A stretch of DNA of 64,000 nucleotides, taken from Rhynchosporium graminicola (Eukaryota > Ascomycota > Leotiomycetes > Helotiales > Ploettnerulaceae). The stretch is taken from positions 140,339 to 204,338 of the forward strand of contig FJUW01000028.1 in NCBI GenBank assembly GCA_900074885.1, in the 5' to 3' direction. Under the pieces are notes generated by a model. It was not told the DNA's origin. It was given only the letters and a program-made list of their open reading frames with translations, and made no database searches. A program made the position numbers and the translations under genes. Shown here in pieces: positions 1-13,496 of this stretch (position 1 is its first letter; each line of letters begins with the position of its first letter).

Positions 1-3000
1 CAGATAGTCGACAATCACAATGATTTTAGGAAGGCACCATGATCCCTGGGGGCCATCCTTCATCCTTCATATACTTGAAGTAATCACTCACCACCACCCC
101 ACCCCGCATTCACAAAGTCACAACTGCTAACAAGACACCCGACTCCCAAAGCAACTTTACGTCCGTACATAGCCTCGTCTCCAACAAAGTAGTCTCTCCA
201 AAGAAAGGTACAGTACTGTATCATCAATTGACGATTTCGGATAAGATTACAACCCCGCTCGTGCATACGGCCGTTACCTAAGCGGTTAGCGTGTTCGCAT
301 CGTCCCGCTCGGGACAATACAGTATCCGTCCCAGCAGCCAATCATCAAGCCGCCGATTCTTCGGTTCCAGGGCGAACTTCGATTAACCGATTGCGCATCG
401 AGCAATGACGTTGCTTCTTCGGGCTTAGGGGTTGATCTGTTTCGCATCGTCTTAAGTCCCGAGCCATGGTCTTTGAAACGACAACTTGATATAGTACCTA
501 CCTACGTTCTGAGTCCGAATTGGTTTCCATGGGAGTAGAAGCTAGCTTGATGCTCATCTAACCTTATACTGTAATTTGATCCTTGTACGCGAATCCGAAA
601 TGCCGGTTGCTACTACCTATGTCAACAAGCCATTGATGCCGGCTTCATCGGTGCCTGTGAAGCCATCTATCTGAGCCAGTCTTTATCACATCGTCATATC
701 AACATTTAATTTATTTGAAGAGAGGGAGGTATCAGATCTTTCACTCGAGTGAAAGTATTGTGACTCTGGTGCAGGAAATCTTCAAGCGTACCTACTTAGG
801 TAGTCAGCCGAATTCTTGGTTCCCCATAATCGGCGGGGAACTGGGCCTGTCATGCTTGTTTAGCGAATTATATTGGTCTCGTCGAAGCTACGACATCACT
901 ACCTTACTTATGCGACATATCTCTGGGTACTTGAAATTGTACTCATCAACGTCACATAGCCATCACTACACTGATCAAAATGATGAAAATTCCGGAAGTC
1001 AAATCCACTCTAACTCACGAAGCTTCGGCAAGACACGACGTGATGGAAGAATGAATTCCTCCCAAACAGAACTGGTCGGTCGCCTAGCCAAACCCATATC
1101 AGAACGCTGAAGCAGGTGTAGAGAACTCCGCTGCGACTTCTCGTTCTACCAGATCTTACTTCGAATGAACACGGAATATTTCCCCTAGAATCTCACCGAA
1201 TCGTTCTTTAAGCAGTCGGGTGCTGGTCTATCAGCAAGTATGACACCCCACCAACTTGGCCCTTCTATCATGAAGCGAGGGAGTAGTTGCTTCCTTAAGC
1301 AAAAAAAACCTTCTTCAACTAAACTTTGAAATTATGCGCCCGCGACATTGCTATTTACGTACCAAAGACTAATCAGTGCTGTAGGGACAATGGAATGTCA
1401 GTGTTTCTGCATGATATCTCAACTCTAGCAGTACCGCCTCTCGTAGATATGATGATGACCTCGGGAAAGACCAAGAGAACCTGTTCGAAACCTTTATACA
1501 GAAGCTGAGGTAATCTTCTTGCTGCATCCCATCTCTCAACCATCTCTCTGATAACTATTATAGGGAGCGAACGGGTCCGAATAGATCGGCGTCCTGACCG
1601 ATTGACAGAAGCTACATTTCTACACGGCTTAATGAGGACTATGTTTCCGCACAGCTCAATGGAGAACGAGTTGGGAAAGAAGCAACAGCCAGATCATTCT
1701 CCGGAGTCAAGTCCCTTCGTAGATCATTTCTTCGAAGAAAGAGCATATTGTAGGGGGTTGAAGAAGGAGACTAAGGACTGCGATGAGCTCTTAAAGAATG
1801 GTGGCAAGCCCTCACACCCGACTAGTCTACCCCTGCGATGATGCCAAATATATGTACGAATACCGCCAAATATCGTCGTACTGGAGTTCCTCAACCCCAT
1901 ATGGCTGGATGGTATTCGAGAAACCGCTGAAGTTCTGGAAACGCTTTCGTATGCTGCAACGACGAATGAGAACAGATGAATACCTAACAAATCCGGGGTT
2001 TTGTGTCCGTCCAACACAGCCAGGACGCTCCAATCGATATAATCACGCACTACGTGATCGCCTATCAAGAAATGCAATCAACTTTTCCTTTCAGCGGCGT
2101 GAAAGCCTAGAGCACCGCTGCACCAAGAAATATTGGCAACAAAGGTTGAGTATTTAACCTCAATCTATGCGAGAATTGAAAATTATACCGATACCGCGTT
2201 ACGCCAACAAAAGCAATGTGACCAAGCCGGGGGGAATCTTGTGGAACCGAAGGTCCTGAGATCAGCCGAAACCAAGGAATTCGTGTGGACTCTTCAAACT
2301 ACTTTACAACTGGGCCACGAAAGCCGAGAGGCTGCAGAGGCCGTAAAATTTGCCACGAGTTGTCTACGGGTAGGAGAAGCGACCCTGCGAAATGGTCGGT
2401 CTCGTGCTGATTTACTCGGATGGCTGCTTCCTGGATGGAGTGTCTCTGGTTATATCTCTCAACTAGAATCGAAATTGTGTGCAGCAAACGCGAACAGTCA
2501 TCAGCATCAGAATCACTCAAATTTGTCAATAGACGATATAAACTCATCGCAGATTTCCATATACGAACGAGGGAGTATGCATGCGCTAAAAGCGATACAG
2601 AGCACGAAAAGATACCATTGCAATGGATACCGCGACAGGTCCACCTGGTCGAAATCGAGCCACGCCATGAAAATTTAAATGAAACCAACTTGGCAAAAGA
2701 TACCAGCATTCGCCAGCAAAGTCTTAAAAGGGCTCGCCTTGATGACTGCGACGTGAGCCAGTTTCGGAGCGGCGGAGACCAAACTACGACTATCATTCAT
2801 TCCTATGCATCAACGTAAATGAAAAATCCTATGCCTCCTTCGTTCCAGATCCCTCAGAAGCTCTACAGCAAAGACAACACCGAGCTTCTTTCACTGAAGT
2901 CGTCGCTCCGGTGTGTGCCTTCACCACCTTAGTGCTGAAAGACAACGCGCAACCCTGCATGAATGATAGGTACAGCGAATTCGACCTGGCTGACTCGCCC

Positions 3001-5190
3001 GGCTCTCAAGTTCAGCCTCGGAACCTGCCACTGAGACAATCTCGTTCAAAGCTCCAATAAAGAAGCAGGGAAGCTTTCAAGAAAAGTCCTCCTTTGTCCC
3101 CCACACCGTAAGTTCATCGCAAATTCATCGCATATACATCTAGATATCAACTGGAAGCTGTTTCTGTTTCTTGCAAGCTCGTGTACTGCATTTTTGAAAA
3201 TAGAATTCGAATGGATTTGCAAAGTAGTAGCGGAAAATTCCCGAGCCGGCTCCTTGTCCTCCATGATCTAACATCTCTTCCTAAAGCAAGTTTTTTTTCT
3301 TGAAACTTGTGAAAACGATGAGAAGGTGTAGATTTTCAATGCTTGATGCAAGCATGTCAGTGTATTTTCCGGAAAACTTCTCTTCATTTGTTGACTGTGT
3401 TTGGTAGAGCAGGAAGTCTTGATTCAGGGTGATGTATACCGATAGCCTTTTGAAAAAGAGTCCAAGCATGGCGAGGAGCAAGCAGGTTATGTTTACTTGA
3501 ATCTCGCCCAAGGTTTGCTAGCCGAGTCACTAGTTCCACTTAGCCAAAACAACCCACCATAAGCTTCAACATTACCCAGGGCTCGATTACAACGATGCGA
3601 ACATAACTTCTGCTAGTATTCGTCACACATAGTATGAGATTGTATCTATTTAGCGCATCTTATTCCAGGTAGTCACGTTCCCCTGCATTCGCAGTGATTG
3701 CTGCTGGGCTAGGTTGTGTAGATGCGAGAGCGTCCCGCGGGACTGCTAAATCATAGATCAAAAAGTGGACATGTGCTCTTGCTCTTATCGCTTTTGAAAA
3801 ATAGACGAGTCCGAACGTGACAACACTGCAAGGGGGCAAGGTCTTCTTTCGGACTCGCAGTCTCGAATGATGTATTCTTGGGGAACCATTGAGAGAGAGA
3901 TGAAGACAAACAGCCCATATCCGAGGAAGTTGCCATGAGAACCAGTCAAACGCTCGCTATATTGGGAACCATCCACAGCTAAGAAGCTTCCGGCTTCCAT
4001 TCAAGTCCTATTGCACCTTAAAAGTCACTAGTAGCCACGAAGCCACTGTCACCCTTAAATCCAGCTGTGACATTATGGTGAAAGTTCAGATTATTGATCA
4101 TTAGTGCGCAGTATCTTCTTTAACTTGATCCCTTGATTGTATATTCGAGAATTATCCATATCCATCTCATGATAATAAGCAAGGAGGAAGATGAAGGACG
4201 ATTCCCCTGAGAGTGACGAGAATTACAGTGCGCAGAAGTTGACGTGTATATTTCCGAGCCGACTCGAATTAAGCCGAGTGCGTGGCCCGAGCCCGATCCT
4301 ATTAGGCTTTGGAGCTGGACTGGACTCGTCAGAGCCAACTATGATATTAGCTAGATAGCTGGCAATGCCCAACAGTGGATATGTTGTCCTCCACGAAACG
4401 GTAAACTTTTTCGCGGAACTCAAGACGTGCTTCAGCTCAACAGGTTTTGCAACTCATGGAGAACATTCTTTCTAGGAGGAGCATAAATGACGATTCGGAT
4501 ACAACTATAGCATTCATAGAACTCTCGGAAAATTGGTAACAGTTATAATAGACATTCGACGAGTTCCAATCCCCTGCGCGATAGACATGTATTATCAAGA
4601 ATCGTCAAAGGAAGATTAATACAGAATTCTGATGTCGAGAATCCGAGGTATCACTGGGAAGTCTTTCATCCTCACAGAAAAGCGGGTGGAAATGGACAAA
4701 TTGATACAGATTGCAAAAACGAAATCACTGTCTGTACAGTCATCATGGACATTTCTGGTTTCCAACATCTCCTAGAGCGGTATTCTGAGCCACCAAGCTC
4801 TCATAAATCCGTAAGCCGGAGCTGCGCTCAGTTGACTCGTACTACTCCTTCCTGAAATGTGCTCCCCAGCCATTAAGCATTATGTATCCATCCATCCATG
4901 CATGTACCTTTCCAATCAAGCTGGAGATGTTTCTCTCCAAGACCCAAGCCAGGTCTCCTAACAATCCAACCATTAGCAGCCTCCCTCAATTAGAATTCCA
5001 TGCCTGTCCTCTCCCGTCAAAGTCAAGTAAGGATGGCTATCAAATAGCTAGAAACAACGCCACAACAATGCATAATTTTATCAGTCCCATGGTATCATCA
5101 TCTCCAAGATCATCGCATCATTAAACCATCTTGCCCAGTGCACACTGCCCACTACCCACTGGCAACTCAACGATCCTCGTCTATCTCTAT
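1..5190. other. Gene-poor left flank
   Basis: No intact gene is convincing here. Open frames are short, overlap in competing frames, and lack a clear start, splice signals and a recognisable domain. The only stretch with some coding character is 1560-2820, listed separately. The part next to 5190 should hold the 3' UTR of the ArfGAP gene, which ends at 5191 on the minus strand. Confidence 0.5.
1560..2818 (+). pseudogene. Possible decayed protein-coding locus, family unknown
   Basis: Four consecutive plus-strand open stretches (about 1602-1841, 1798-2157, 2133-2678 and 2420-2818) follow one another in three different frames. Each reads like protein over part of its length, for example an Ala/Glu-rich segment near 2260-2430 and a charged segment near 2540-2780. 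None has a full gene model. A plausible intron lies at about 1509-1563 (GTAATC to TATAG). The simplest reading is an old gene broken by frameshifts and stops, but the frame choice is uncertain and I recognise no domain. It could also be chance open frames. Confidence 0.25.
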
Positions 5191-8100
5191 CTATCGCTCT
5201 ATTATGGGTGCCTTGGCTAGACGTCCACCGGCACTGACTCGCTTTTGTAATCGTGCCTCGCGTTCTTTCTGGGCCCGCTCAGCTGTACTCCCGACAGGCA
5301 AGGATCCTAGAGTATCACTGCCAGAACCTCCTCTGCCGCTCTTCTGGTCGATGTAGAGAGCGGCGCTTCGGCTTAATGGAAATGCTGGTAGCGTGCTGGG
5401 AATCTCAGCTCCATTCTGGACAAGCATCTCTGCAATGGGGAAAGCTACAGCTTTTGTTGCAGCGTCAGGTCTCGTGGGCGTGGTCACAGGTGATGGTGAA
5501 GGAGGATCCGCAGCTACGAGCGCCAGAAATACCGAATGAGTTGCTCTTGACTTGTCGAGCACGTTGGGGTTTGCCTTCAATGCCAGAGCATAGATCACTT
5601 GTTGGATGTCATTCTTCTTGACGGCAGCCAAAAGTGTCTCATCTGCAGTAGGATATCTCGACAGTGTAGACGAGATTGGTTCGACGTAAGCCCGGTCCAC
5701 ATATTTCGCAGTAATGAATCGAAGGCGCTCTTCTCGAGTAGCTTGTGGTGATGGCTTTATGGTCTGATCCAATCTTGCTTCCCAAACCATGTTTGAAACC
5801 CGGTTACCGACAAGAAGTAGGAGCTCAACAATATCCGTCGTGAAAGAGTTGATGTCGAGTGTGAGCGAACGGACTTTGCTAATATGTGTTCCCAATGAAC
5901 GATGAATACCACTGCACTCGATGCACAGAATAATGGCAAGGTTAATGGATACCCATTCTGTCTTAAGACCAGAACCACAGTCTGCGCACCAACAATTACC
6001 TTGGTCGGCTTCCCGTAACACTTGTAGCAGCTTGTCTGGACCCTCGTCGAATCCACTGCTACCTTGACGCTGGTAAGCTGGTCTAGCACCAACAGTCGTG
6101 CGTCTAAAAACGCCATTGTTCGCAGGCGACGAACTCTGAGATGCAGCATGACTGTGTCCATAGTTCATCGAGGAACTCTTTCCGGTCAAAATAGAACTAA
6201 TATCGCGCCGAATGGAGTGCGATTCTACTTGCTTTATTGGAGCCTCTCGCATATCTCTACCTTCGACGGCACTCTGGATGGCATTGTTGATGGCTGAGAT
6301 CCAATTATTCATATCGTCCTCGGATGTTGCTTGATACACTCGCTTGTATTGTGGGGTGATAACCTCGAAGCAGAATCTTCTTTCGGCGTTACGCGCTTCG
6401 CGGACAGAGGCCATCCGAAGATCAATAGGCTCCATGTGCAGATCAAGCTTCTGCTTCCAATTGCTGTACTCTGAGACCTTACCAGCGTCGAGGACAATCC
6501 AGAACCTATTCTCTGATTAGTACTTCATCTCCGAATAATAAGCTCAGCCAAAATCTTACTTGTGCCAAGCCTGCTTGTTAAGTCCTCTCGGATCAACATG
6601 GCTGCCAGGTTTGCTGAGTGCCCATAAGAGTCCTTCTTTGCGCTGGGTTCCATTGCTATTCGAAACAAGACTGTAGTCTTTCTCTTCAAGGTCACGGATT
6701 CCCCGGAACTTTGAGTTTGGTCCTGGGCTTCCAACAGAACCAGCAACTGAGGAGAGGCTTCCTGGTGATCTCGAAAACTCAGTAGGCTGAGATCCGTTCA
6801 ACGCTTGCGACATTGAAGTCCCGTTGGTCGGTACTTGTCTCAAGGTTGTTGTTGTGCTATCAGATCGACCAAGCTCAGAGTCGGAAATATATGCGCCGGC
6901 CGAAATGACAGTCGCTTGCGCTGTCAGAGGAGACATCAAAGCCGCAGGTACCGTATCAGGTTCAACATAAGTAACCGTACTTTTTTCGAGGTTCCGACGC
7001 TTCTCTTCTCTTTCAGTACGCTGATACTGGAACTCCTTATCGGCGTCTTGTACTTCTGCGTTCAGAGCGTCCAACTGCGGAAGCATTTCTTCGACTTTCT
7101 TGGCAGTTGCCAAGTAACTCGTAGTTTGAGCTGCAGCATATTTGGTCAAATGCGACAAAACTTCCTGCTCCTTGCGGCCCCCGTGGAGATCCTGCATGAA
7201 CGAGGAGTAGTCAAAGCGCTTCAACTCGAAGTTCCGTCGCTTAGTCTGATACTTCGTATCACTTTCTGTCCTCTTCTTCTGTTTCAAAGAATCCTGCCGC
7301 TGACCCAGGTATTTGGAAACATATTGGTAATAGTCCTTGCTTTCTTCCTCGAAATCTCTCTTCTTAGACTCGGCCTGCTTGATATCTATGTTATACAGCT
7401 TGTTTAGAGGATCAATAATGATTCTCTGTAAATTGACTGTATTTTGCTTCTCGTAGCCCAGGATCTCTCGGGCGATTTTGTCGAAATAATGTTCTAGTGC
7501 TGGCTGAACAGCATTCGCGTTAGATGAAGAAGCCTCCCGCAGGGCGTCCATGAAACCTGCAATAGCATCGTTGCACTCTATTTGCGCCATATGGGCAGCC
7601 TCTGCTTTCTTCAAGACCTTCTTCATCCGCTGCCTCATGTTGCCAGTCTTCTGCTCAAGAGACTTCATGGTGGCTCGGAATAGAGGTCCATCTTCCGTTG
7701 CACTCATATCTTCCCCAGGCCGCTGGCAAGAAACATCGACCTTTACCAGATCTCTTTGAGGTATCGGAGGAAGTCCTTGGGAAGTTTCGTATGGTACAAT
7801 GTTTGGGGATATAGGTTCATCATATTCGCGGTTGTCTGTGCCGCTGATCCTGGAATCCATCGACTGAGAAGAAGGAATCCGTAGTTTCGGTGGAGGTATG
7901 AGATGAAATGTAGGCGATGGAGAATTCGGCTGACTCAAGAAGCCTTGTTGATCTACGTGAGGGTAAGTATATGAAGTATTTGACTCCAGGGTTAATGACA
8001 ACATACTCGAGATCCAGAACGAGAAGCTTGCCATAGTGACCAGTCGATGAGCTCGAGGGTCATACTCTACGAACTTTGTGAAAGATTAGCAGATAGACCA

Positions 8101-8805
8101 AGTATCCCATAGTCAGGTACACATACACTGCAGCTATTTCTCCACCCTCCAGTTCTGGATTCGGCGGACGGCCTCCATTTCCAAGACCATTCGAATGATA
8201 CTGACTGACTCCCACCTGTGGAGAAATCCCCCACCAGTTGCACATTCGCATTCTTGTGTAAGTTCGGGTCGGCATGGAATTCACGAGTCACCAGGGTTTC
8301 CACCTCTTTCGCGGTAGAAGCCGAAACATAGGTAAGGCCAACGATGGAGGTGTCCACGAGACTGCCAGTCTCTTGCTGCGCCTGCCTCAGTATGAATGTA
8401 AACTTGAAGGTGATCTCGTCGTCGTTGTTAATTTTGAGTATAAAGTTCGGAGAGGGGGCTGCCGTTGATTCAGGGTCCTGGCCACAAGCAAACATGTCAG
8501 TTTCTTTGCTCGTAAATCTATTCTGCGGATGCGCAGACAACATAGCATACCTGAACATATTCCACGACACTTGGATCCCCCAGGTCTCGAGATACAGATA
8601 CCTTTGTTGCAGGGTAGGAATTTGGAGCTACATTGAGGACAGTCCGACGCCGGGAATTCGTAATGGTCAAGGACGATATTGATACTGCGCGCCCATATCA
8701 GCACTTCCTTGTGGTTTCCAAAGGCATTCGAAGAGACTCACATCGAGTCTGATCCCGCAGATAAAGCGCGGCGCCATCGTCAGGCCTGCTACTGACATTC
8801 CCCAT
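5191..8805 (-). CDS. BAR-PH-ArfGAP domain protein (Csx2/centaurin type), six exons
   Basis: GTPase-activating protein for Arf GTPases, expected on Golgi or endosomal membranes. My model joins 8742-8805, 8551-8684, 8127-8477, 8007-8073, 6560-7952 and 5191-6505, keeping frame through five introns and giving 1,107 residues. It starts MGNVSSRPDD, with a possible N-myristoylation glycine. A coiled-coil BAR-like region spans roughly residues 290-530. A PH domain follows at about 610-760 (KFWIVLD, then ERRFCFEVITP). The ArfGAP zinc finger is near 843-867, with CADC and CIEC pairs followed by SGIHRSLGTHISKVRSLTLD, which contains the arginine finger. The cysteine pairs are 17 residues apart rather than the 16 typical of human ACAPs; I believe this is normal for the fungal group. 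The C-terminus is low-complexity. Domain calls are strong; exact ends of the small exons are inferred from splice sites. Confidence 0.93.
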
Positions 8806-11800
8806 CTTCGAGTCGATTATCCAATTACCCCACCAGTCGCTTGGAGGGAACAGCGAGGAGTATGTAAGCAGCAATCGCAGAAACGAAGCGGTCGGGCGCG
8901 TTTGAAGAGATAGTCTGGAGCATCTAGATTAATGCTAGAAATGATGCTGTCCAAAGAACATATGTCGTGGGTGGAGATGCGATGTGGAGATGGTGAAGGA
9001 GAAAAGAGACCTTCAACGATCGCCGGTCCAAATCTAAGCCTCGAGGTACGGTGCCTCGCTTCGCGTCGTTCTATCTATCAAGCAGGCACGGCGCGGTCAC
9101 GTTAAAGCTAGATTAAGGGATCATGTAACATTTTTAATATTGATTGAGTGCTTAGGTATGAATGGACTCGAGCGAGGCACTTTCCCGTTCACTCAGGGGA
9201 ACGGGCGGCGGTTATGATGGTCGACGGGAGCGAGCGAAATGTTTCAGGGCAGAGGATAAATGCGATTTAGAGCTCTGCTGGTGTTTGACAAGTGAACACT
9301 AAATATGCAGTATGCACGACCTAAGATAGATACGGGAGAAGGCGTGTGTGAGTCCTTTCAGGGACTAGGGACCTGCTGTGCTTGTACCTATATTATACGA
9401 GGAGCCTGCTTTTGACTACATCCTCGCGCCCGCGGACGTCCAAAAGATATTACCTGATCATACATATAACTACTACATTTGGATACAATGGACAAAGTTG
9501 CAGTTGACCAGTTATAGTAGGACACAAGCAGCCATTCAACAGACCAGTGAGTCACTTGACCATTCCGTAATGGTCATTTATTTGTGCAGTCATCCCTCTC
9601 AAAATATCATCCCATCCGATCTTTGTACTGTACCTCACTAAATATTCGCTGTCGATGCAGCATCATTTTCTTTCCTCGCTTTGCTGGCAGCCTGGCACCT
9701 GCTTCATTTCCTGCAGACGCAATCTATTAAGCTTTGTCGTTGTCGACTCGGAAGCGGACCGGACGTAGCGCGTGTCTTGAGGCTTTCAGCCGGGCCTTCT
9801 GCATAGCAGTCGCAGCAAATTATATTTGAATGACTATACAGAATCTATCCGGTTTCTCACACCACGACATCCCTTCTACTAGCATTTACTCTTGCATACT
9901 ATTCCCTCTACAGACCTTCAATCTTTCTGATCAAAGCCCTACAGCCACACGATGATATTGATCGCTGCCATTGCATTTGTATTTGGACGGTAATCGGCCT
10001 TCTTGACCGACGAAACGAAACCTTGTCTGGTGGCTACGCAGGTACAGACACGACTAAAAAGTGATACCTCGCCTGAACTATTACTTTACATCATATCGCC
10101 AATATTTCTAACAAGTGGCAAGGAGAAATGTCTATCTCGGCAGATAATTTTCCTACGAGCTGCTCAAATTGCTTTGTTTGGCCTCGACATAGGGCAGAAG
10201 AGTGCAGTCTGCGGATGATATTGCGCAGCACTACATTAACCCGGGAGCCTAGTTCTTGCTTGGTGCTGCAATATGCAAGTAAGCTCCATGTCCGAGTGAG
10301 TTCTCCTCCCAAACTTCTTCAACCTCCATACAGAAGCATTGCTGAAAACAAAACACAGATCTGTGCTGCTAAGGCAATAAACAATAAACACTTCAGCTGA
10401 ATCGAAGCAGATGACTTTCAGGCCAGCTCACAAAAACCCAGACCATAGATCTATAGTTGAAAGCAAGCTCGGCTCATCAAAATACAGTTGCAATCTTTGA
10501 AAAGAGAAAAAACCAACCTAAGTCTAAACGACAAATGGCCTAGGTTGAAGTAATTTGGTACATTCAAGGAATATAATGTGCCAAAACAACGAAAAGGTTG
10601 GTTTTCAAAAGTCTCGTCGCTCATTCTGCAAGTGCAGCCTGCTATAAAGATGGGTCTTAAAAGGTACTCCGAGACTAGTGCTTCCACTGACACCTCTTAC
10701 TACCTTTCCACTTCCGCTTACTTCCTGTAAACTACTGCATCATTTCGTTTTTTGGTTTGCTATCCGCAGAGCTCTCCTCCTGATTTGGTAGTATCATCTA
10801 CCAATACACATAGCAGGGAATCCGCCAGAGCCAGTCCCCGTTTCATCAAAGTAAAAACTACCGCACTAAGGCTTCTACCAACCAACCTTCGTCAACCTTA
10901 CTTCTCGCATCGCACTCTGTCTAGTCTATCGAGAGAGTGCTGACCTCAACGCGAAAAAAACCAAGTGAAATTTGCTGCGAAGAGGCATCTAAGCTTGCAA
11001 GCTTGATGGTGAATCCGATTCGTGGAGCTCTCAGATATCAACCAATCTAGCTCTCCAGAAAACCCTAGACGACATTCAAAGCTTCCAACAGCCATCTTAA
11101 TCGCACCTACCCCGAACGACAATAAGCTTTCGAGGCGTGGCAGACCCTCAAAAAGCAGGTCTCAAATGGCTGTACCCTTCATTCCAGTTCCAGGACACCA
11201 TCTTCCTCCGATCGCTCGATCGCTACGATTCCTCCGATCCCATCCTATACCATAAGCCATCCAGTAGACTCCCAGTCGAGCTGCTGTACATACAGCATCT
11301 AGCATCACCGTCGGACGTCGTTAATCTTGAGTAATTTCAGAGACATAGAAGCATATTGCATGAAACGTTTCAGTCGAAAAGGCCTGACACTTATGAATTA
11401 TGATAGGTTCGAGCGAAAAGTCCTGGAATACTGATCCTTCTGCGGAATTGAAATCTCTGATGTAGTAGTTGCAGATCGCAGCAACGAGTGGATTTGATGT
11501 TAATGGGGACAGAGAAGAACTCACATCTACACGCTATTATTAGAGCTGGCTCTGGGATCCGACTTTCGACATATCACCTGGAAGCGGGTCACTTTTTGTG
11601 AATCTGCCTAGACCGAGGAAGTTGATTTCTGGGCGAGTTGTGGCTTGAAAGAGGATTTGAGAGTCCGTTTCAAAGGGCATCTGCTATATTTACCAACTCG
11701 CTCTGTACAAGCAAAGGCGATTATTGCAAGAAAGAATCCTCGGCGAGTATTTAAGCCTGTTGTTGCAGCTCTAATGACTCTGAACTATGTTGACATAGCC

Positions 11801-13496
11801 TGGGGACTTTCAGATCCCGACTATTATCAGGCTTAGCTTCGGAAACAAGCTGGAGGCAAGTCCAAAGCCACCTCAGAGTTAACTCGACAGATCTAAACAT
11901 TCTCAATCTGCTCCTCGTGTCTTCGCTCGGTATCAGAAAAGCTAGCACGGCTGTAGACCTGCATACCATACACCACCTTCATGGAAGAAGAAAATGATAT
12001 CCTCTTTAATTCTTATTACCCTACGGCAATAAAGTAGCTTTGACTTCAGATGGATTTAATTTATCTAAGTCAGTCTCTGGAACGAATTTCCTATAAGGCA
12101 GGAGGAGATACTGCGAGAGGCAGCACTATTGCTGAGAGAAATCGAACAAGACAAAAAGCCAGCTGGCAATTGATTCAAGGTTTTCAATAGTTACGGTTGC
12201 TGAGAGTGTATTTCATTTCTTAAAATACAAAAAAACCAAGTCCTCTAAATAACACGAATTCAAAATTAGCGTGCATATGGCGTGTATAATAAATACCTTT
12301 TGGGTTAATCACCCTTCTTCAACTAAGCATGGCTCAGCCAGCCCAGCATAAAGACGCATCCCCCCTTAAAGTATCATCATCTCTCGAACTGATCAAGCAG
12401 GGTATTTTGATATATTCCCACTAGTGCGTCGTAAGCGAGAAGTAGGCTCAATGTCCACGGCTGGACCACAGCTTCGAATCAACCTTCACGAGTTCACCTT
12501 TATCCCTTCCTCCCATTGGCCCATTGGACCTGGTCTACTCCCTTGCATATAGCTTTGTTGCACATCGCAATATTTACTGCGACATTTTAGGGACATCTCT
12601 GAATAGCCTCACTTTCTGCCGCCGGACGGGAAGACCTGTAGAAGCGACCGATTACCGTAATGGCCAACAACCCATATAAAAAGGGTACTCAGCATTAGTT
12701 GGATCAAGGCTCTCCTTTTTTCCTTCTCTCCGATTGGCCCAAGCTCACTCTCTCCCTTGCACGAAACTTTTGTTGCACATCGCAATATTTACTGCAAGAC
12801 TTTAGCGAGATCTCTGAATAGCATCAATTCTCCTCCTTGTCGCGAAATGAGCTAGACGCGAGTAATCATCAACTAGATATCTTCTTCTATCAAAACAAGA
12901 ATCGGGGTATCCCGCCTCGAGAAGTTCACTTTTACTGCCTCACTCTCATTGAATGGGTAGTCTATGTCACACTAGCTTCCACATAGTTTTGTTGCACATC
13001 GCAATTTTTTTGCGATACTTTAGCTAGATCTCCAAATAGCTTCATGCTTCACTCGATTGGTGAGATATGTAGACCCAAGTAATTGACAGCTAACTACTCC
13101 AATTTCTCTAGGCATGAAGCTCTCTGGGGCGAGTTCACCTTTACTGCTCTGTTCTTATTGGTCTGAGGAGACGCTCGCTTACATGAAGTTTTGTTGCACG
13201 TCGTATTATTTATTGCGGCACTTTAGCGAGGTCTCGAAATAGCTTCGTTTTTACGACATAGCCATTGAAGACAACAGGTTACGCAAAACAGCTTGTACGA
13301 GCAGATTTCGGTACGCGAGATTAAAACGATTCGTAGTATAATATTAATCGCAACTTCTTGGAGTGCCTACATACTATTTCATCAAACTCTTTAGGTCCCT
13401 GACACCTATGCGCTAAGTACACCCTTCTGTTGTTGTTGTCCTCAAGTGTTTTACAACCTTTTCGAATCCTCAATCATCAAATTCTAAGATGTATCT
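8806..13496. other. Gene desert with a tandem repeat at its right end
   Basis: About 4.7 kb without a supportable gene. Short open frames at 9378-9641, 10003-10400, 11022-11334 and 11645-11836 lack domains and splice support. The left few hundred bases should be promoter and 5' UTR for the ArfGAP gene. The right end holds the four-copy tandem array at about 12480-13260 and the 3' flank of TVP23. Confidence 0.6.
12480..13260 (+). repeat. Four-copy degenerate tandem repeat, unit about 200-220 bp, with a conserved stem-loop
   Basis: The anchor GTTGCAC(A/G)TCG occurs at 12557, 12772, 12991 and 13193, so the spacing is 215, 219 and 202 bp. Upstream of each anchor is a pyrimidine-rich stretch containing ATTGG or ATTGAATGG. 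Downstream is a TTTAG(C)GAGATCTC-AATAGC-like block. Directly after the anchor lies a short inverted repeat, TCGCA...TGCGA, around an 8-nt A/T-rich spacer (12565-12582 and 12999-13015). A partial fifth copy is at 62418-62445. No coding potential is seen. It could be an old minisatellite, the remains of a tandemly inserted element, or a noncoding transcribed unit. Confidence 0.75.
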
